From assembly GCF_003342675.1 (NCBI RefSeq), contig NZ_CP031148.1:1798001-1862000 (forward strand): a DNA stretch of 64,000 nucleotides, given 5' to 3'. Below are positions 8,647-16,873 of the stretch, one piece after another; within the stretch, counting starts at the first letter, position 1; each line of letters opens with the position of its first letter. The position numbers and the translations under genes are program-made. The DNA comes from Haloplanus rubicundus. Its GTDB lineage: Archaea; Halobacteriota; Halobacteria; Halobacteriales; Haloferacaceae. A model generated the notes under the pieces. That model was not told where the DNA came from. It ran no database searches and saw nothing but the letters and a program-made list of their open reading frames with translations.

Positions 8647-9068
8647 CGACGGTCGTCGCCCAGGGAACGTTCGACATTCTCCACCCCGGCCACGTCCACT
8701 ACCTCTCCGACGCAGCGTCGATGGGTGACCGCCTCCACGTCATCGTCGCCCGCAGCGAGAACGTCACGCACAAACCCGAACCCATCCTCTCGGGGCGACA
8801 GCGCCGGGCGATGGTCGACGCCCTCGCCGTCGTCGACGAGGCCCACCTCGGCCACCCCGAGGACATCTTCGTCCCCATCGAACGCATCGACCCCGACGTC
8901 ATCGCTCTGGGCTACGACCAACACCACGACGAGGAGGGTCTCCAGCGGGCGCTCCGCGACCGTGGCATCGACTGCGAGATTCGGCGAGCGACGCCGCTCG
9001 AGGCCGCCGAGGACGTACTCCCTTCGACGGGGCGGATCATCGATCGGATCGTCGACCGCCGGTGCTGA
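8643..9068 (+). CDS. ribL: FAD synthase (FMN adenylyltransferase)
   Basis: 141 residues, the size of archaeal RibL. The nucleotidyltransferase fold shows [10 protein letters not shown] (HxGH motif, residues 8-17) and a C-terminal L-S-G-R-Q-R-R that replaces the ISSxR motif. The protein transfers AMP from ATP to FMN to give FAD, the last step of flavin cofactor synthesis, in the cytoplasm. Archaeal RibL is unrelated to bacterial RibF and is air-sensitive in methanogens because of C-terminal cysteines; here only C118 in D-C-E-I-R and the terminal C141 are present. Translation may be coupled to the tiny upstream frame through an ATGA overlap. Confidence 0.9.
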   Translation: MTTVVAQGTFDILHPGHVHYLSDAASMGDRLHVIVARSENVTHKPEPILSGRQRRAMVDALAVVDEAHLGHPEDIFVPIERIDPDVIALGYDQHHDEEGLQRALRDRGIDCEIRRATPLEAAEDVLPSTGRIIDRIVDRRC

Positions 9069-9133
9069 ACGTGAACGAACGCGTCGCTCGCGGACGGTAG
9101 CGGGCTGGAAAACTGTCGGGACGACGTTCAGGT

Positions 9134-9934
9134 TCAGGCGCGAATCGGTGCTTGCGACAGCGACTCGTCGTGGGCGCGGACCACGTCCTCGTCGGCTTCG
9201 AGGTCACCGGACGACCCGTCGCTCTGCTGTTCCTCGAGGAACTGCTGGTACTCGTCCTGCGAGACGACCTGAATCTCGAAGTACATCTGCGAGTGGGCGA
9301 CGCCACAGAACTCGGCGCAGTAGCCCTGATACGTCCCCTCTTCGAGGGCGACGGTCTTGATGACGTTCGACTGGCCGGGCATGGCGTCCTGTTTCAGGCC
9401 GAGTTCGGGTACGTGGAACGCGTGTAACACGTCACTCGACGTGACGTTGAAGTAGACGTCTTCTCCGGCTGGTATCACCACCGTCGGGGCCGTACTCGCT
9501 ATCTGCACGTCCTCCTGTGGGTAGCTCGCTTGCCAGCCCCACTGGAACGCGTCCATGTGGACGACCACGTCGTCACCTTCGGGGGCGATCTCCTGTTCGT
9601 CCTGTTCGAAGGAGATGTTCTCGTTCGCGAGCACGCCGTAGGAGGCGACGCCGACGAACAGGAGGACGATGGCCGTCGCCACCGTCCACGTGATTTCGAG
9701 TCGGCGGTTCTCCTTGGTCGGCTTGGCTTCGTCGGCGTCCTTGAACCGGTACACCGTGTAGATCAGAATGCCTTCGACGAGGAGGGTGATCGGGACGGCG
9801 ACGAGCAACAGTTTCTCGTTCAGACCATAAATCAGCTCTGCGGACTCTGATGGCTGGGCGACCACGGGGTCGGCGGCGAGGGAGAGAGCCACCGCCGAGA
9901 GCAGCGACGCCAGCACGAGGCGCGACCGTTTCAT
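9134..9934 (-). CDS. coxB: Cytochrome c oxidase subunit II
   Basis: 266 residues: an export signal (1-26, ending A-Q-P), two transmembrane helices (about 40-62 and 82-102) and an external cupredoxin domain. The binuclear CuA ligands are complete: H171 in L-H-A-F-H, then C206, E208, C210, H214 and M217 in C-A-E-F-C-G-V-A-H-S-Q-M. It passes electrons from a copper protein or cytochrome to subunit I of the terminal oxidase. A TATA-like element (complement of about 9962-9970) lies 27 nt before the ATG at 9934. Divergent from the haem-O/A synthesis fusion at 10148, a common arrangement for oxidase assembly genes. Subunit I is not in the window. Confidence 0.95.
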   Translation of the reverse strand: MKRSRLVLASLLSAVALSLAADPVVAQPSESAELIYGLNEKLLLVAVPITLLVEGILIYTVYRFKDADEAKPTKENRRLEITWTVATAIVLLFVGVASYGVLANENISFEQDEQEIAPEGDDVVVHMDAFQWGWQASYPQEDVQIASTAPTVVIPAGEDVYFNVTSSDVLHAFHVPELGLKQDAMPGQSNVIKTVALEEGTYQGYCAEFCGVAHSQMYFEIQVVSQDEYQQFLEEQQSDGSSGDLEADEDVVRAHDESLSQAPIRA

Positions 9935-10147
9935 ACTCTATGGGCCGTTAGAATCTCCTCCGTAAATAGCTACTGATAGGGAGCATCGCGCGCCCCGGCG
10001 GCGTCCCGCGAGCACGGCGTCGAGCCTCGATCACCGGCGCCGGCGCCTCGTCCGGTGGCGGTGATACGGGGGTGTCGCCGTCGGACCGTGGGAAAAAGCG
10101 GGGCGCATAAATACGCGGCTTTCCAATCGCCGCGTAGTGATCGACTC

Positions 10148-11554
10148 GTGCGAGACGTGACCGACCGCTTCCCGGGCCTCCTCGCGGCGAGCGCCATGGG
10201 CGTCTACCTGCTCTTGCTCGTCGGGACGACGATTGCCGTGACCGACGCGGTCGAGACGTGCGCCGCGTGGCCGGCCTGTGGCGACGGCCTGACGCTCCCG
10301 ACGACCGCCGCGGGCGCCCTCGTCGTCGGCCACCGCCTCGCCGCCGTCGTCGTCGGCCTCCTCGTCCTCGCCGCCGGCATCGCCGCGTGGCGGACCGACT
10401 CGCGCCGCCGCGTCCGTGCCGCCCTCGGTATCTCGCTCGTCTGTTACCCCGTGCAGGCCGCCCTCGGCGCCGTCGTCGCCACCACCGGCGCGGCCGGGCT
10501 CCTCCCCGCCGCCCACTTGGTCGTGGGCATGGTCATCTTCGGCGGCCTCGTCGCCGCCCTCGCGTGGACGCTCGAAGCCGAGACGGGCGACCCGTCGGAC
10601 GGCCCCGTCACGGACCCCGACACGCTCTCGCCGCCCGAGGCGCCCGTCGAACCCGCCGAGCGGCCGTCCCTGCCCGACGACCCCGTCGCTCGGGTCCGTA
10701 CCGTCGCCGGGGCGTATTTCCGGCTCACGAAGCCACGGCTGATGTGGCTGCTCTGTCTCGTCGCCTCCGCGGGGATGGGGCTGGCCGCGGGGACCGGACT
10801 CTCGGCGCGGACGGTGGTGCTCACGCTCCTCGGCGGCGTCCTCTCCATCGGCGCGAGCGGCACGTTCAACCACGTCCTCGAACGCGACGTGGACCGCCGG
10901 ATGTCGCGGACGAGTGACCGCCCGCTCGCGACGGACGTGGTGTCGGTGCGCAACGCCCTCGCCTTCGGCGCCCTGTTGACCGTGGGGTCGCTCGTGGCCT
11001 TCGCCGCCGTCAACTGGCTGGTCGCCGTCCTCGGCCTCGTCGCCATCGTCTTCTACAGCGTGATCTACACGCTCGTGTTGAAGCCGAACACGGTCCAGAA
11101 CACGGTTCTCGGCGGCGCCGCGGGCGCGCTCCCGGCGCTGATCGGCTGGGCGGCGGTGACGGGCGAGGTGGGTCTCGGGGGCCTCGTGCTCGCGGCGGTC
11201 ATCTTCCTCTGGACGCCCGCGCACTTCTACAACCTCGCGCTCGCGTACAAGGACGACTACGCCCGGGGCGGCTTCCCGATGATGCCCGTCGTGCGCGGCG
11301 AGACGGAGACCCGGAAGCACATCCTCTGGTGGCTCGGCGCGACGTTCGTCGGCGCGGGCGTGCTGGCGACCTGGAGCGCGCTCGGCTGGCTCTACGTGGC
11401 CACGGCCGTCGTCCTCGGGGCGGCGTTCCTGTGGGCCGTCGTCCGCCTGCACGTGGACCGGACCGAATCCGCCGCGTTCCGGGCGTTCCACGCCTCGAAC
11501 GCCTACCTCGGCGCGCTCCTCCTCGCGGTGGTCGTCGACACCTTGGTGATCTGA
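10148..11554 (+). CDS. ctaB: Haem A synthase-like domain fused to protohaem IX farnesyltransferase
   Basis: 468 residues from the GTG at 10148, chosen because a TATA-like cataaata at 10106-10113 places the transcript start just upstream. The first 150 residues form four membrane helices with a CtaA/Cox15-type C-x-x-W-P-x-C-G motif and two helix histidines (V-V-G-H-R and P-A-A-H-L). After a Pro-rich linker, the C-terminal 300 residues are a UbiA-type prenyltransferase with N-H-V-L-E-R-D-V-D-R-R-M (N-x-x-x-D-x-x-x-D), a second Y-K-D-D-Y-A-R motif and about eight helices: haem O synthase. The fused protein probably supplies modified haem to the terminal oxidase whose CoxB is encoded divergently. 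The CtaA half is shorter than full CtaA. Confidence 0.9.
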   Translation: MRDVTDRFPGLLAASAMGVYLLLLVGTTIAVTDAVETCAAWPACGDGLTLPTTAAGALVVGHRLAAVVVGLLVLAAGIAAWRTDSRRRVRAALGISLVCYPVQAALGAVVATTGAAGLLPAAHLVVGMVIFGGLVAALAWTLEAETGDPSDGPVTDPDTLSPPEAPVEPAERPSLPDDPVARVRTVAGAYFRLTKPRLMWLLCLVASAGMGLAAGTGLSARTVVLTLLGGVLSIGASGTFNHVLERDVDRRMSRTSDRPLATDVVSVRNALAFGALLTVGSLVAFAAVNWLVAVLGLVAIVFYSVIYTLVLKPNTVQNTVLGGAAGALPALIGWAAVTGEVGLGGLVLAAVIFLWTPAHFYNLALAYKDDYARGGFPMMPVVRGETETRKHILWWLGATFVGAGVLATWSALGWLYVATAVVLGAAFLWAVVRLHVDRTESAAFRAFHASNAYLGALLLAVVVDTLVI

Positions 11555-11567
11555 AAAAGGGTAAACG

Positions 11568-11584
11568 GTAAGCCGGTGGCTTAC
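11568..11584. promoter_or_regulatory. Perfect 7-bp dyad at the ketothiolase promoter
   Basis: gtaagcc-ggt-ggcttac lies between a weak TATA-like gtaaac (11561-11566) and the ATG at 11596. This is where a repressor would block initiation. It also sits 14 nt after the ctaB stop, so a terminator role is possible, but no T-run follows. Confidence 0.45.
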
Positions 11585-11595
11585 GCGGGGGGCGT

Positions 11596-12750
11596 ATGGA
11601 GAACGTAGCGATCATCGGCGCGTCGATGACCCAGTTTGGCCAGCGGGACGGGTGGGTGCTGGACCTGCTCTCCGAAGCCGGAACGGCCTGTCTGGACGAC
11701 GCGGGAGTGTCGCCGGACGCGATCGATCACCTCTACGTCTCGAACATGGCGAGCGGCGAGTTCGAGGGGCAGACGGGGATCATGAACGCCATCGCCCACG
11801 ACCTCGCGGCGATGCCGGCGTACACCGCCCGCATCGACCAGACGAGTTCGAGCGGCGGTGCGGGCGTCAAACACGCCTGGCAGTCGGTCGCCTCCGGCGC
11901 CAGCGACATGACGCTGCTCGTGGGCGCGGAGAAGATGACCCACCGGACGACCCCGGAGGCGACGGACGTCATCGCCTCCATCACCCACCCCGTCGAGTAC
12001 AAACACGGCGTGACGCTCCCGAGCTTCGCGGGGCTGACGGCGCGGCTGTATCTCGACACGTACGACGCGCCCCGGGAGAGCCTGGGGAAGGTGGCGGTGA
12101 AGAACCACAAACACGGGGTTCACAACCCACACGCCCAGTTCCAGAAGGAGGTCGACCTCGACACCGTCCTCGAGTCGCCCATCGTGGCCGACCCGCTTCG
12201 CCTGTACGACTTCTGCCCGATCACGGACGGGAGCGCGGCGCTCATGTTCTGTCCGGAGTCGGTCGCGAAGGAGTACACCGACGACTACGTCCTCGTCCCC
12301 GGCGTCGGCGGCGCGACGGACACCCACGTCGTCCACGAACGTGCGGACCCGACGACGATGCGCGGCGTCGTCGAGTCGAGCCGCATCGCCTACGACATGG
12401 CTGATATGGGCCCCGACGATATCGACGTGGCCGAACTCCACGACATGTTTACCATCCTCGAGTTCCTCCAGAGCGAGGACCTCGGCTTCTTCGAGAAGGG
12501 CGACGGCTGGAAGGCAATCGAGGAGGGGCGCACCGAGATGGGCGGCGACATGCCGATCAACCCCTCGGGCGGCCTGAAGTCGAAGGGCCACCCGCTGGGC
12601 GCCAGCGGCGTCGCACAGGTGTACGAAATCTACGAACAGCTGATGGGCGAGGCCGGCAAGCGACAGGTCGGCGACGCCGACACCGGTCTGGCGTGTAACG
12701 TCGGCGGCTTCGGCAACTGTGTCATCACTACCCTCATGGAGGCCAACTAA
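11596..12750 (+). CDS. Haloarchaeal-type beta-ketothiolase, catalytic (alpha) subunit
   Basis: 384 residues with the thiolase fold. At the position of the usual nucleophilic Cys the sequence is D-Q-T-S-S-S-G-G, so S84 replaces Cys. The other catalytic residues are H282 (E-L-H-D-M-F) and H332 (K-G-H-P-L-G-A-S-G). A Ser-His-His triad has been reported for the haloarchaeal ketothiolases BktB and PhaA of Haloferax mediterranei, which need a small second subunit; such a subunit is encoded next, overlapping by one base. The pair probably condenses acyl-CoA with acetyl-CoA to give 3-ketoacyl-CoA for PHA synthesis, consistent with the neighbouring pha genes. A role in fatty-acid oxidation cannot be excluded. 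Confidence 0.85.
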   Translation: MENVAIIGASMTQFGQRDGWVLDLLSEAGTACLDDAGVSPDAIDHLYVSNMASGEFEGQTGIMNAIAHDLAAMPAYTARIDQTSSSGGAGVKHAWQSVASGASDMTLLVGAEKMTHRTTPEATDVIASITHPVEYKHGVTLPSFAGLTARLYLDTYDAPRESLGKVAVKNHKHGVHNPHAQFQKEVDLDTVLESPIVADPLRLYDFCPITDGSAALMFCPESVAKEYTDDYVLVPGVGGATDTHVVHERADPTTMRGVVESSRIAYDMADMGPDDIDVAELHDMFTILEFLQSEDLGFFEKGDGWKAIEEGRTEMGGDMPINPSGGLKSKGHPLGASGVAQVYEIYEQLMGEAGKRQVGDADTGLACNVGGFGNCVITTLMEAN

Positions 12751-13109
12751 TGATGGAAGCGTACCGCTACCCCGACGGCAGTATCACGTACCCCGGCCAT
12801 CCGATCGGGCCGGGTGGAGAGGAACCGGTCGACACGGTCGACCTCAGCGAGTACACCGCCGAGGTGATCACGTGGACGACGAGTACGGCGGCGCCGCCGG
12901 GCGTCCGCGAACCGAACACGCTCGCCATCGTCGAGTTCGACGTCGACGGCGAACCGGTTCGCGCCATCGGCGGCGTGACGACGGGCGACGAGGTGGAGAT
13001 CGGCGACGAGGTGCGCCCGGTGTACGTTGAGGAACTCCGGGAGCCGGGTGCGGGCATCCGCGAACCCGACAGCCAGGAGTGGGACGGCTACCGGTTCGAA
13101 CCGGTCTGA
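12750..13109 (+). CDS. Ketothiolase small (beta) subunit, OB-fold DUF35-type
   Basis: 119 residues. The frame opens with tandem ATG codons at 12750 and 12753, the first sharing one base with the TAA of the thiolase gene (TAATG), so the two are translationally coupled. The beta-rich sequence with E-V-I-T-W-T-T-S-T near residue 38 and A-I-V-E-F-D-V near residue 59 fits the OB-fold half of DUF35/ChsH2-type partners of SCP2-like thiolases. The N-terminal zinc-ribbon cysteines found in many DUF35 proteins are absent. By analogy with the two-subunit ketothiolases of Haloferax it stabilises or activates the catalytic subunit. Confidence 0.75.
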   Translation: MMEAYRYPDGSITYPGHPIGPGGEEPVDTVDLSEYTAEVITWTTSTAAPPGVREPNTLAIVEFDVDGEPVRAIGGVTTGDEVEIGDEVRPVYVEELREPGAGIREPDSQEWDGYRFEPV

Positions 13110-13147
13110 CGCCGGCGTTCCGGAACGCTGGGGTCGTCGAGAAGTAG

Positions 13148-13807
13148 CTACGCGTCGACTTCGTCGAGGGCGTCCTCGGGCACCTCGTCGATGAGGACGA
13201 TGGCTTCGCCGTCGATCACCGTCTCGCCGTCCTCGTCTTCGACGACGGTCGTCAGCCGGTAGCGGCCGTCGCCGAGGTCCTCGACGACCTCACAGATGGC
13301 GGTGACCGTCTCGCCGATGTCGACGGGGCCGAGGAACTGGAGGTCCTGAGAGAGATAGATCGTCAGCCCGGGCAGGCGCGCGAGCGCGGCGCTGATGACG
13401 CCCGAGACGAGCGTTCCGTGGACGATCTGTCGGCCGAAGCGGGTCTGCTCGGCGAAGTCGGAATCGAGGTGCAGGCGGTTCGTGTCGCCGCTGGCGTCCG
13501 CGAACACCTGAATCTCCTCCTCGGTGAGACGCTTCGAGAATCGGATCCGGTCGCCGACGCCGACCACCCCGTCGCCCTCGTCGGAGTGTTCGAACGTCCA
13601 CTCCGCCTTGGAGTAGGTGAGTTCGGGAGACGAGGCGGGCTGACGTTCGTCCTCGCCGTTCTCGCCGTCGGCGAACGTCGGGAACATCGCCCGGTTCGCC
13701 GCCATCATGCTGTTGTAGAAGTGCTCGACGCTGTTCGAGAAGTGTTTCTGCGACTGAAGCCACGTATCCGTGACTTCACTCATCGACGTGGTGGTTCGTT
13801 CCGGCAT
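13148..13807 (-). CDS. MaoC-type (R)-enoyl-CoA hydratase with phasin-like N-terminus
   Basis: 219 residues from the ATG at 13807; a minus-strand ctttaag about 30 nt upstream supports this start. The C-terminal hot-dog domain (about 85-210) carries the hydratase-2 motif G-D-T-N-R-L-H-L-D with catalytic D108 and H113, followed by R-Q-I-V-H-G-T-L. Members hydrate trans-2-enoyl-CoA to (R)-3-hydroxyacyl-CoA, the PHA synthase substrate, so it can feed fatty-acid intermediates into the polymer. Residues 10-45 form an extra amphipathic region (W-L-Q-S-Q-K-H-F-S-N-S-V-E-H-F) resembling segments of PhaP and PhaE encoded nearby. Divergent from phaR, with 152 bp between start codons. Sometimes annotated maoC or phaJ. 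Confidence 0.85.
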   Translation of the reverse strand: MPERTTTSMSEVTDTWLQSQKHFSNSVEHFYNSMMAANRAMFPTFADGENGEDERQPASSPELTYSKAEWTFEHSDEGDGVVGVGDRIRFSKRLTEEEIQVFADASGDTNRLHLDSDFAEQTRFGRQIVHGTLVSGVISAALARLPGLTIYLSQDLQFLGPVDIGETVTAICEVVEDLGDGRYRLTTVVEDEDGETVIDGEAIVLIDEVPEDALDEVDA

Positions 13808-13959
13808 TGTTGATTGGGATGTGTTAGGGGTGGTCACTTAAAGACTGGTCGCTTTCGTCGCCGGGTACTCCCCGACGAGACCATCTGATGTCTTTGAGTG
13901 GTATAGGATGGTAACAAAAGTAAAGCTTATGCCTCTGGCCCCCATCTGTAGGGGTAAGG

Positions 13960-14274
13960 ATGACGCAAGACGAGGACGGTGGCGCGCCGACGTGGCCGGG
14001 AATGCCCTTTGCCCAGCAGTTTCAGGACGCGAGCGAAGACGCCGTCGAACAGCAAATGAAGCTGTTCAAGCAGTTCATGTCGGCGGGCGCCGGGAGCGGA
14101 TTCGACGGGTTCTCGCAGCTCGGCGCGATGAGTATGGGCACGGCCATGTTCAAGACCCGCGTGCAGAGCGGGGGTCGCATCAGCATTCCCGATGCCGAGC
14201 GCGAGACGCTCGACATCGAGGACGGCGACATCGTCCAGACAATCGTCATCCCCGTCAAACGAAATTCGGAGTAA
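13960..14274 (+). CDS. phaR: PHA regulator with AbrB/SpoVT DNA-binding domain
   Basis: 104 residues. The last 45 form a swapped-hairpin AbrB/MazE fold: F-K-T-R-V-Q-S-G-G-R-I-S-I-P-D, then L-D-I-E-D-G-D-I-V. The N-terminal 55 residues are helical and Gln/Phe-rich (A-Q-Q-F-Q-D, K-L-F-K-Q-F-M), as expected for binding PHA granules. In Haloferax mediterranei PhaR of this type represses phaRP and is released by binding granules, so a similar switch is inferred. A TATA-like gcttatg at 13926-13932 lies about 30 nt before the ATG at 13960. The phaP start follows 4 nt after the stop. Confidence 0.88.
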   Translation: MTQDEDGGAPTWPGMPFAQQFQDASEDAVEQQMKLFKQFMSAGAGSGFDGFSQLGAMSMGTAMFKTRVQSGGRISIPDAERETLDIEDGDIVQTIVIPVKRNSE

Positions 14275-14278
14275 TACA

Positions 14279-14749
14279 ATGAGTGCTTCCAACCCCTTCA
14301 GTTCGGCTTTCGAGATGCAGCGTACCATGATCGACCAGAGTCGCCGCGCGATGGAGACGGGCATCGACGCCCAGCGCGCCGCCGTGGAAACCTGGTTCGG
14401 CTCCTTCGAGTCGGCCAAGTCCGTCCAGAAGAGCGGCGTCACGCTCTCGAAGACGGCAATCGAGGCCTACCTCGACGGCCTGAAGTCCGTCTTCCCCGAG
14501 GAGTCCGTCGCGGAGCTCGAAGCCGCCGTCGACGAGCAGTTCGAGGCCGCCGACGAGATTCACGAGGACGCGTGGCAGTCCTTCCTCGAGGGCCTCGACG
14601 AGGCCGAGGCGACCTACGACGAGATGACGGAGATGCAGCTCGAACTGCTCGCCGAGAGCTTCGACGCCTTCGAGCAGCTGCAGTCCGACGCCGCGGAGAC
14701 GACCGAAGAGGTCGTCGCGTCCGCCGAGGAACTGGCGGAGTCCGCCTAA
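14279..14749 (+). CDS. phaP: PHA granule-associated phasin
   Basis: 156 residues, almost entirely alpha-helical and rich in Glu, Ala and Gln with no Cys. It has the amphipathic character of phasins, which coat PHA granules and set their size. The N-terminus (N-P-F-S-S-A-F-E-M-Q-R-T-M) and the repeated aromatic positions (W-F-G-S-F-E, A-F-E-Q-L) probably face the polymer. It starts 4 nt after phaR and is followed 39 nt later by phaE, so phaR-phaP form one unit with phaEC probably in the same transcript. Assignment rests on position and composition because phasins diverge strongly in sequence. Confidence 0.85.
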   Translation: MSASNPFSSAFEMQRTMIDQSRRAMETGIDAQRAAVETWFGSFESAKSVQKSGVTLSKTAIEAYLDGLKSVFPEESVAELEAAVDEQFEAADEIHEDAWQSFLEGLDEAEATYDEMTEMQLELLAESFDAFEQLQSDAAETTEEVVASAEELAESA

Positions 14750-14788
14750 CCGGAGCGTTTTCACCCCCGATCCCCTTATTTGCATACG

Positions 14789-15331
14789 ATGACCAACGAA
14801 GCCAGCGGTACGTTCGACGGACAGATGGACGCGTTCCTGGAACGCATGACAGAGACGTATATGAACGCCCTCGACCGGAACCTCGACGCCCAGTCGGCCT
14901 TCCTCGAGTCCTGGATGGATTCGATGGAGGACAACCTCTCCGAGGAGCGCATCCAGGAGGGGTACGAGGGGTCGATGCGCGCCTACGAGGCGTGGATGGA
15001 CGCGGCCGAAACCTCCTTCGAGCGCATGGGCAGCGCCTTCCAAGGCGAGGACGTCGAGCCCGAGGAGTTCCGTGACATCTGGCTCTCCTCGGCCAACGAG
15101 GCGTTCAAGGAGATGATGACCACCACCGCGTTCGCGGCGGCGACCGGCCAGACCGTCGAGGAGGCGATGAACATGCGTCAGAACATCGACGAAGCCTCCG
15201 AGGAGACGCTCCACGCGCTCAACTTCGCCACCGTCGGCGACGTGCGCGAGGTGGGCGAACGGCTCGTCGAACTCGAACGCCGGCAACACTCGATCGAGCA
15301 GAAGCTCGATCAGGTGCTCGAACAGCTATGA
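14789..15331 (+). CDS. phaE: PHA synthase subunit PhaE (class III)
   Basis: 180 residues, the short haloarchaeal form of PhaE. Helical and acidic with repeated aromatics ([27 protein letters not shown]). The C-terminal coiled coil ends in [16 protein letters not shown]. It forms the active synthase with PhaC at the granule surface and has no catalytic residues itself. The ATG at 14789 is preferred over an upstream TTG at 14780. The last bases overlap the phaC start as ATGA, so translation of the two subunits is coupled. Confidence 0.9.
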   Translation: MTNEASGTFDGQMDAFLERMTETYMNALDRNLDAQSAFLESWMDSMEDNLSEERIQEGYEGSMRAYEAWMDAAETSFERMGSAFQGEDVEPEEFRDIWLSSANEAFKEMMTTTAFAAATGQTVEEAMNMRQNIDEASEETLHALNFATVGDVREVGERLVELERRQHSIEQKLDQVLEQL

Positions 15332-16716
15332 ATCCCTTTACCTTCCCGCTGGACGCCCAGCGTGACCTCTGGGAACGCGCGGCCGACGACGCGGAGTCCG
15401 TCGGCGCCATCCCCGAAGGATTGGAGACGATGGCCGACGTGGAAGTGGGGGCGACGCCGAGCGAGGTGGTCTACGAGGAGAACAAGCTCGAACTCCACCA
15501 CTACGAACCGCTGGTGCCGGCGGAGGAGCGCCACGATGTGCCCATCCTGTTCGTCTACGCGCTCATCAACCGGCCGTACATCCTCGACCTCCAGTCGGAT
15601 CGGAGCGTCATTCGCCGGATGCTCGAAGCCGGCTTCGACGTGTACATGATCGACTGGGGCGAGCCCTCGGACCTCGATACCGCCCTCTCGCTGCACGACT
15701 ACGTCAACCGCTACATCGACAACTGCGTCGACGTGGTGCGCGAGCGTTCCGGTCAGGACTCGATCAACCTCATGGGCTACTGCATGGGCGGGACGATGAG
15801 CGTCATGTACGCCGCGCTCCATCCAGAGAAGATCCGCAATCTGGGTCTGATGGCGGCCGGCCTCTGTTTCGACGGCACCGGCGGCATCCTGGAGATGTGG
15901 GGCGACGAGGACTTCTTCAGTCCCGGCGCCATCACCGAGACGTTCGGCAACGTCCCCGCCGAGTTCCTCGACGTGGGCTTCGCCCTGATGGACCCCGTCC
16001 ACAACTACGTCACGAAGTACGGCAACCTCTACGACAACATCGACGACGAGGACTTCGTGGAGAACTTCGCCCGGATGGAGAAGTGGCTCAACGACCCCAT
16101 CGACGTGGCCGGGGTCGCCTACCGGGAGTTCCTCGAGGATGTCTACCAGGAGAACAAGCTCTACCGGAACGAACTCGAACTGAACGGCGAGCGGGTCGAT
16201 CTGGACAACATCACGATGCCCGTGATCCAGGTGATCGGCGAGTACGACCATCTCATCCCGCCGGAGGCGAGCCGGCCGTTCAACGACGTCGTCGGCAGCG
16301 ACGACACCGAACTCAAGGAGTTCTCGACGGGTCACATCGGTCTCTCGGTGTCGAGTTCCAGCCACGAACACCTCTGGCCCGCCGTGGCTGAGTGGTTCGC
16401 CGAGCGGTCCGTCGTCGACGACGAGGACGAGTCCGTCGAGGTGCCCATCGAGGAGACGAGCGACGATGCGGACGGCGATACCGTCGATGCCGCCGTCGTC
16501 GAGGACGTCGAGACGACAGAAGCCGACATCCCCGGGACCGATCTACAGGAACTCGACGGCATCGGCCCCGCGTACGCGTCGCGCCTCGACGAGGCCGGCA
16601 TCGGCTCCGTGGAAGAACTCGCGGACGCGGAACCGGCCATCGTCGCGGCCGACACCGACATCGACGAGGGCCGCATCCGACGGTGGATCGACGCCGCGAA
16701 CGAACGCGCGTCGTAA
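15328..16716 (+). CDS. phaC: PHA synthase catalytic subunit PhaC (class III) with HhH tail
   Basis: 462 residues. An alpha/beta-hydrolase synthase domain (about 1-360) has the nucleophile motif G-Y-C-M-G-G (Cys near residue 151), the Asp in G-E-Y-D-H-L (about 304) and the His in T-G-H-I-G-L (about 335). It polymerises (R)-3-hydroxyacyl-CoA into PHA. The body is followed by an acidic linker (about 365-403) and a helix-hairpin-helix-like tail with [17 protein letters not shown], of the kind found in DNA-binding or scaffold proteins. Haloarchaeal PhaC proteins are known to carry C-terminal extensions important for activity. ATGA overlap with phaE. Confidence 0.93.
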   Translation: MNPFTFPLDAQRDLWERAADDAESVGAIPEGLETMADVEVGATPSEVVYEENKLELHHYEPLVPAEERHDVPILFVYALINRPYILDLQSDRSVIRRMLEAGFDVYMIDWGEPSDLDTALSLHDYVNRYIDNCVDVVRERSGQDSINLMGYCMGGTMSVMYAALHPEKIRNLGLMAAGLCFDGTGGILEMWGDEDFFSPGAITETFGNVPAEFLDVGFALMDPVHNYVTKYGNLYDNIDDEDFVENFARMEKWLNDPIDVAGVAYREFLEDVYQENKLYRNELELNGERVDLDNITMPVIQVIGEYDHLIPPEASRPFNDVVGSDDTELKEFSTGHIGLSVSSSSHEHLWPAVAEWFAERSVVDDEDESVEVPIEETSDDADGDTVDAAVVEDVETTEADIPGTDLQELDGIGPAYASRLDEAGIGSVEELADAEPAIVAADTDIDEGRIRRWIDAANERAS

Positions 16717-16816
16717 CGCGACGTCTGCTATCTCTTCGTGAGTCGTGCCACCACATCCCACATTTACAAACGTGAACTATACCTTGTAATATTGTCTCAT
16801 ATAAGGAGTTTTCAGA

Positions 16817-16854
16817 ATATGATGCATATGTTGGAAGGGTTTATTACTTAGTAA
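16817..16854. promoter_or_regulatory. Promoter with two dyads upstream of the small winged-helix gene
   Basis: An AT-rich island (16756-16872) in otherwise GC-rich DNA. atatg-atg-catat (16817-16829) lies upstream of the TATA-like gtttatta (about 16839-16846). ttact-t-agtaa (16844-16854) overlaps its downstream edge. The arrangement resembles paired operators around a core promoter, possibly for autoregulation by the downstream protein. Confidence 0.5.
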
Positions 16855-16873
16855 GTGAACATTTCAGTTGAAC

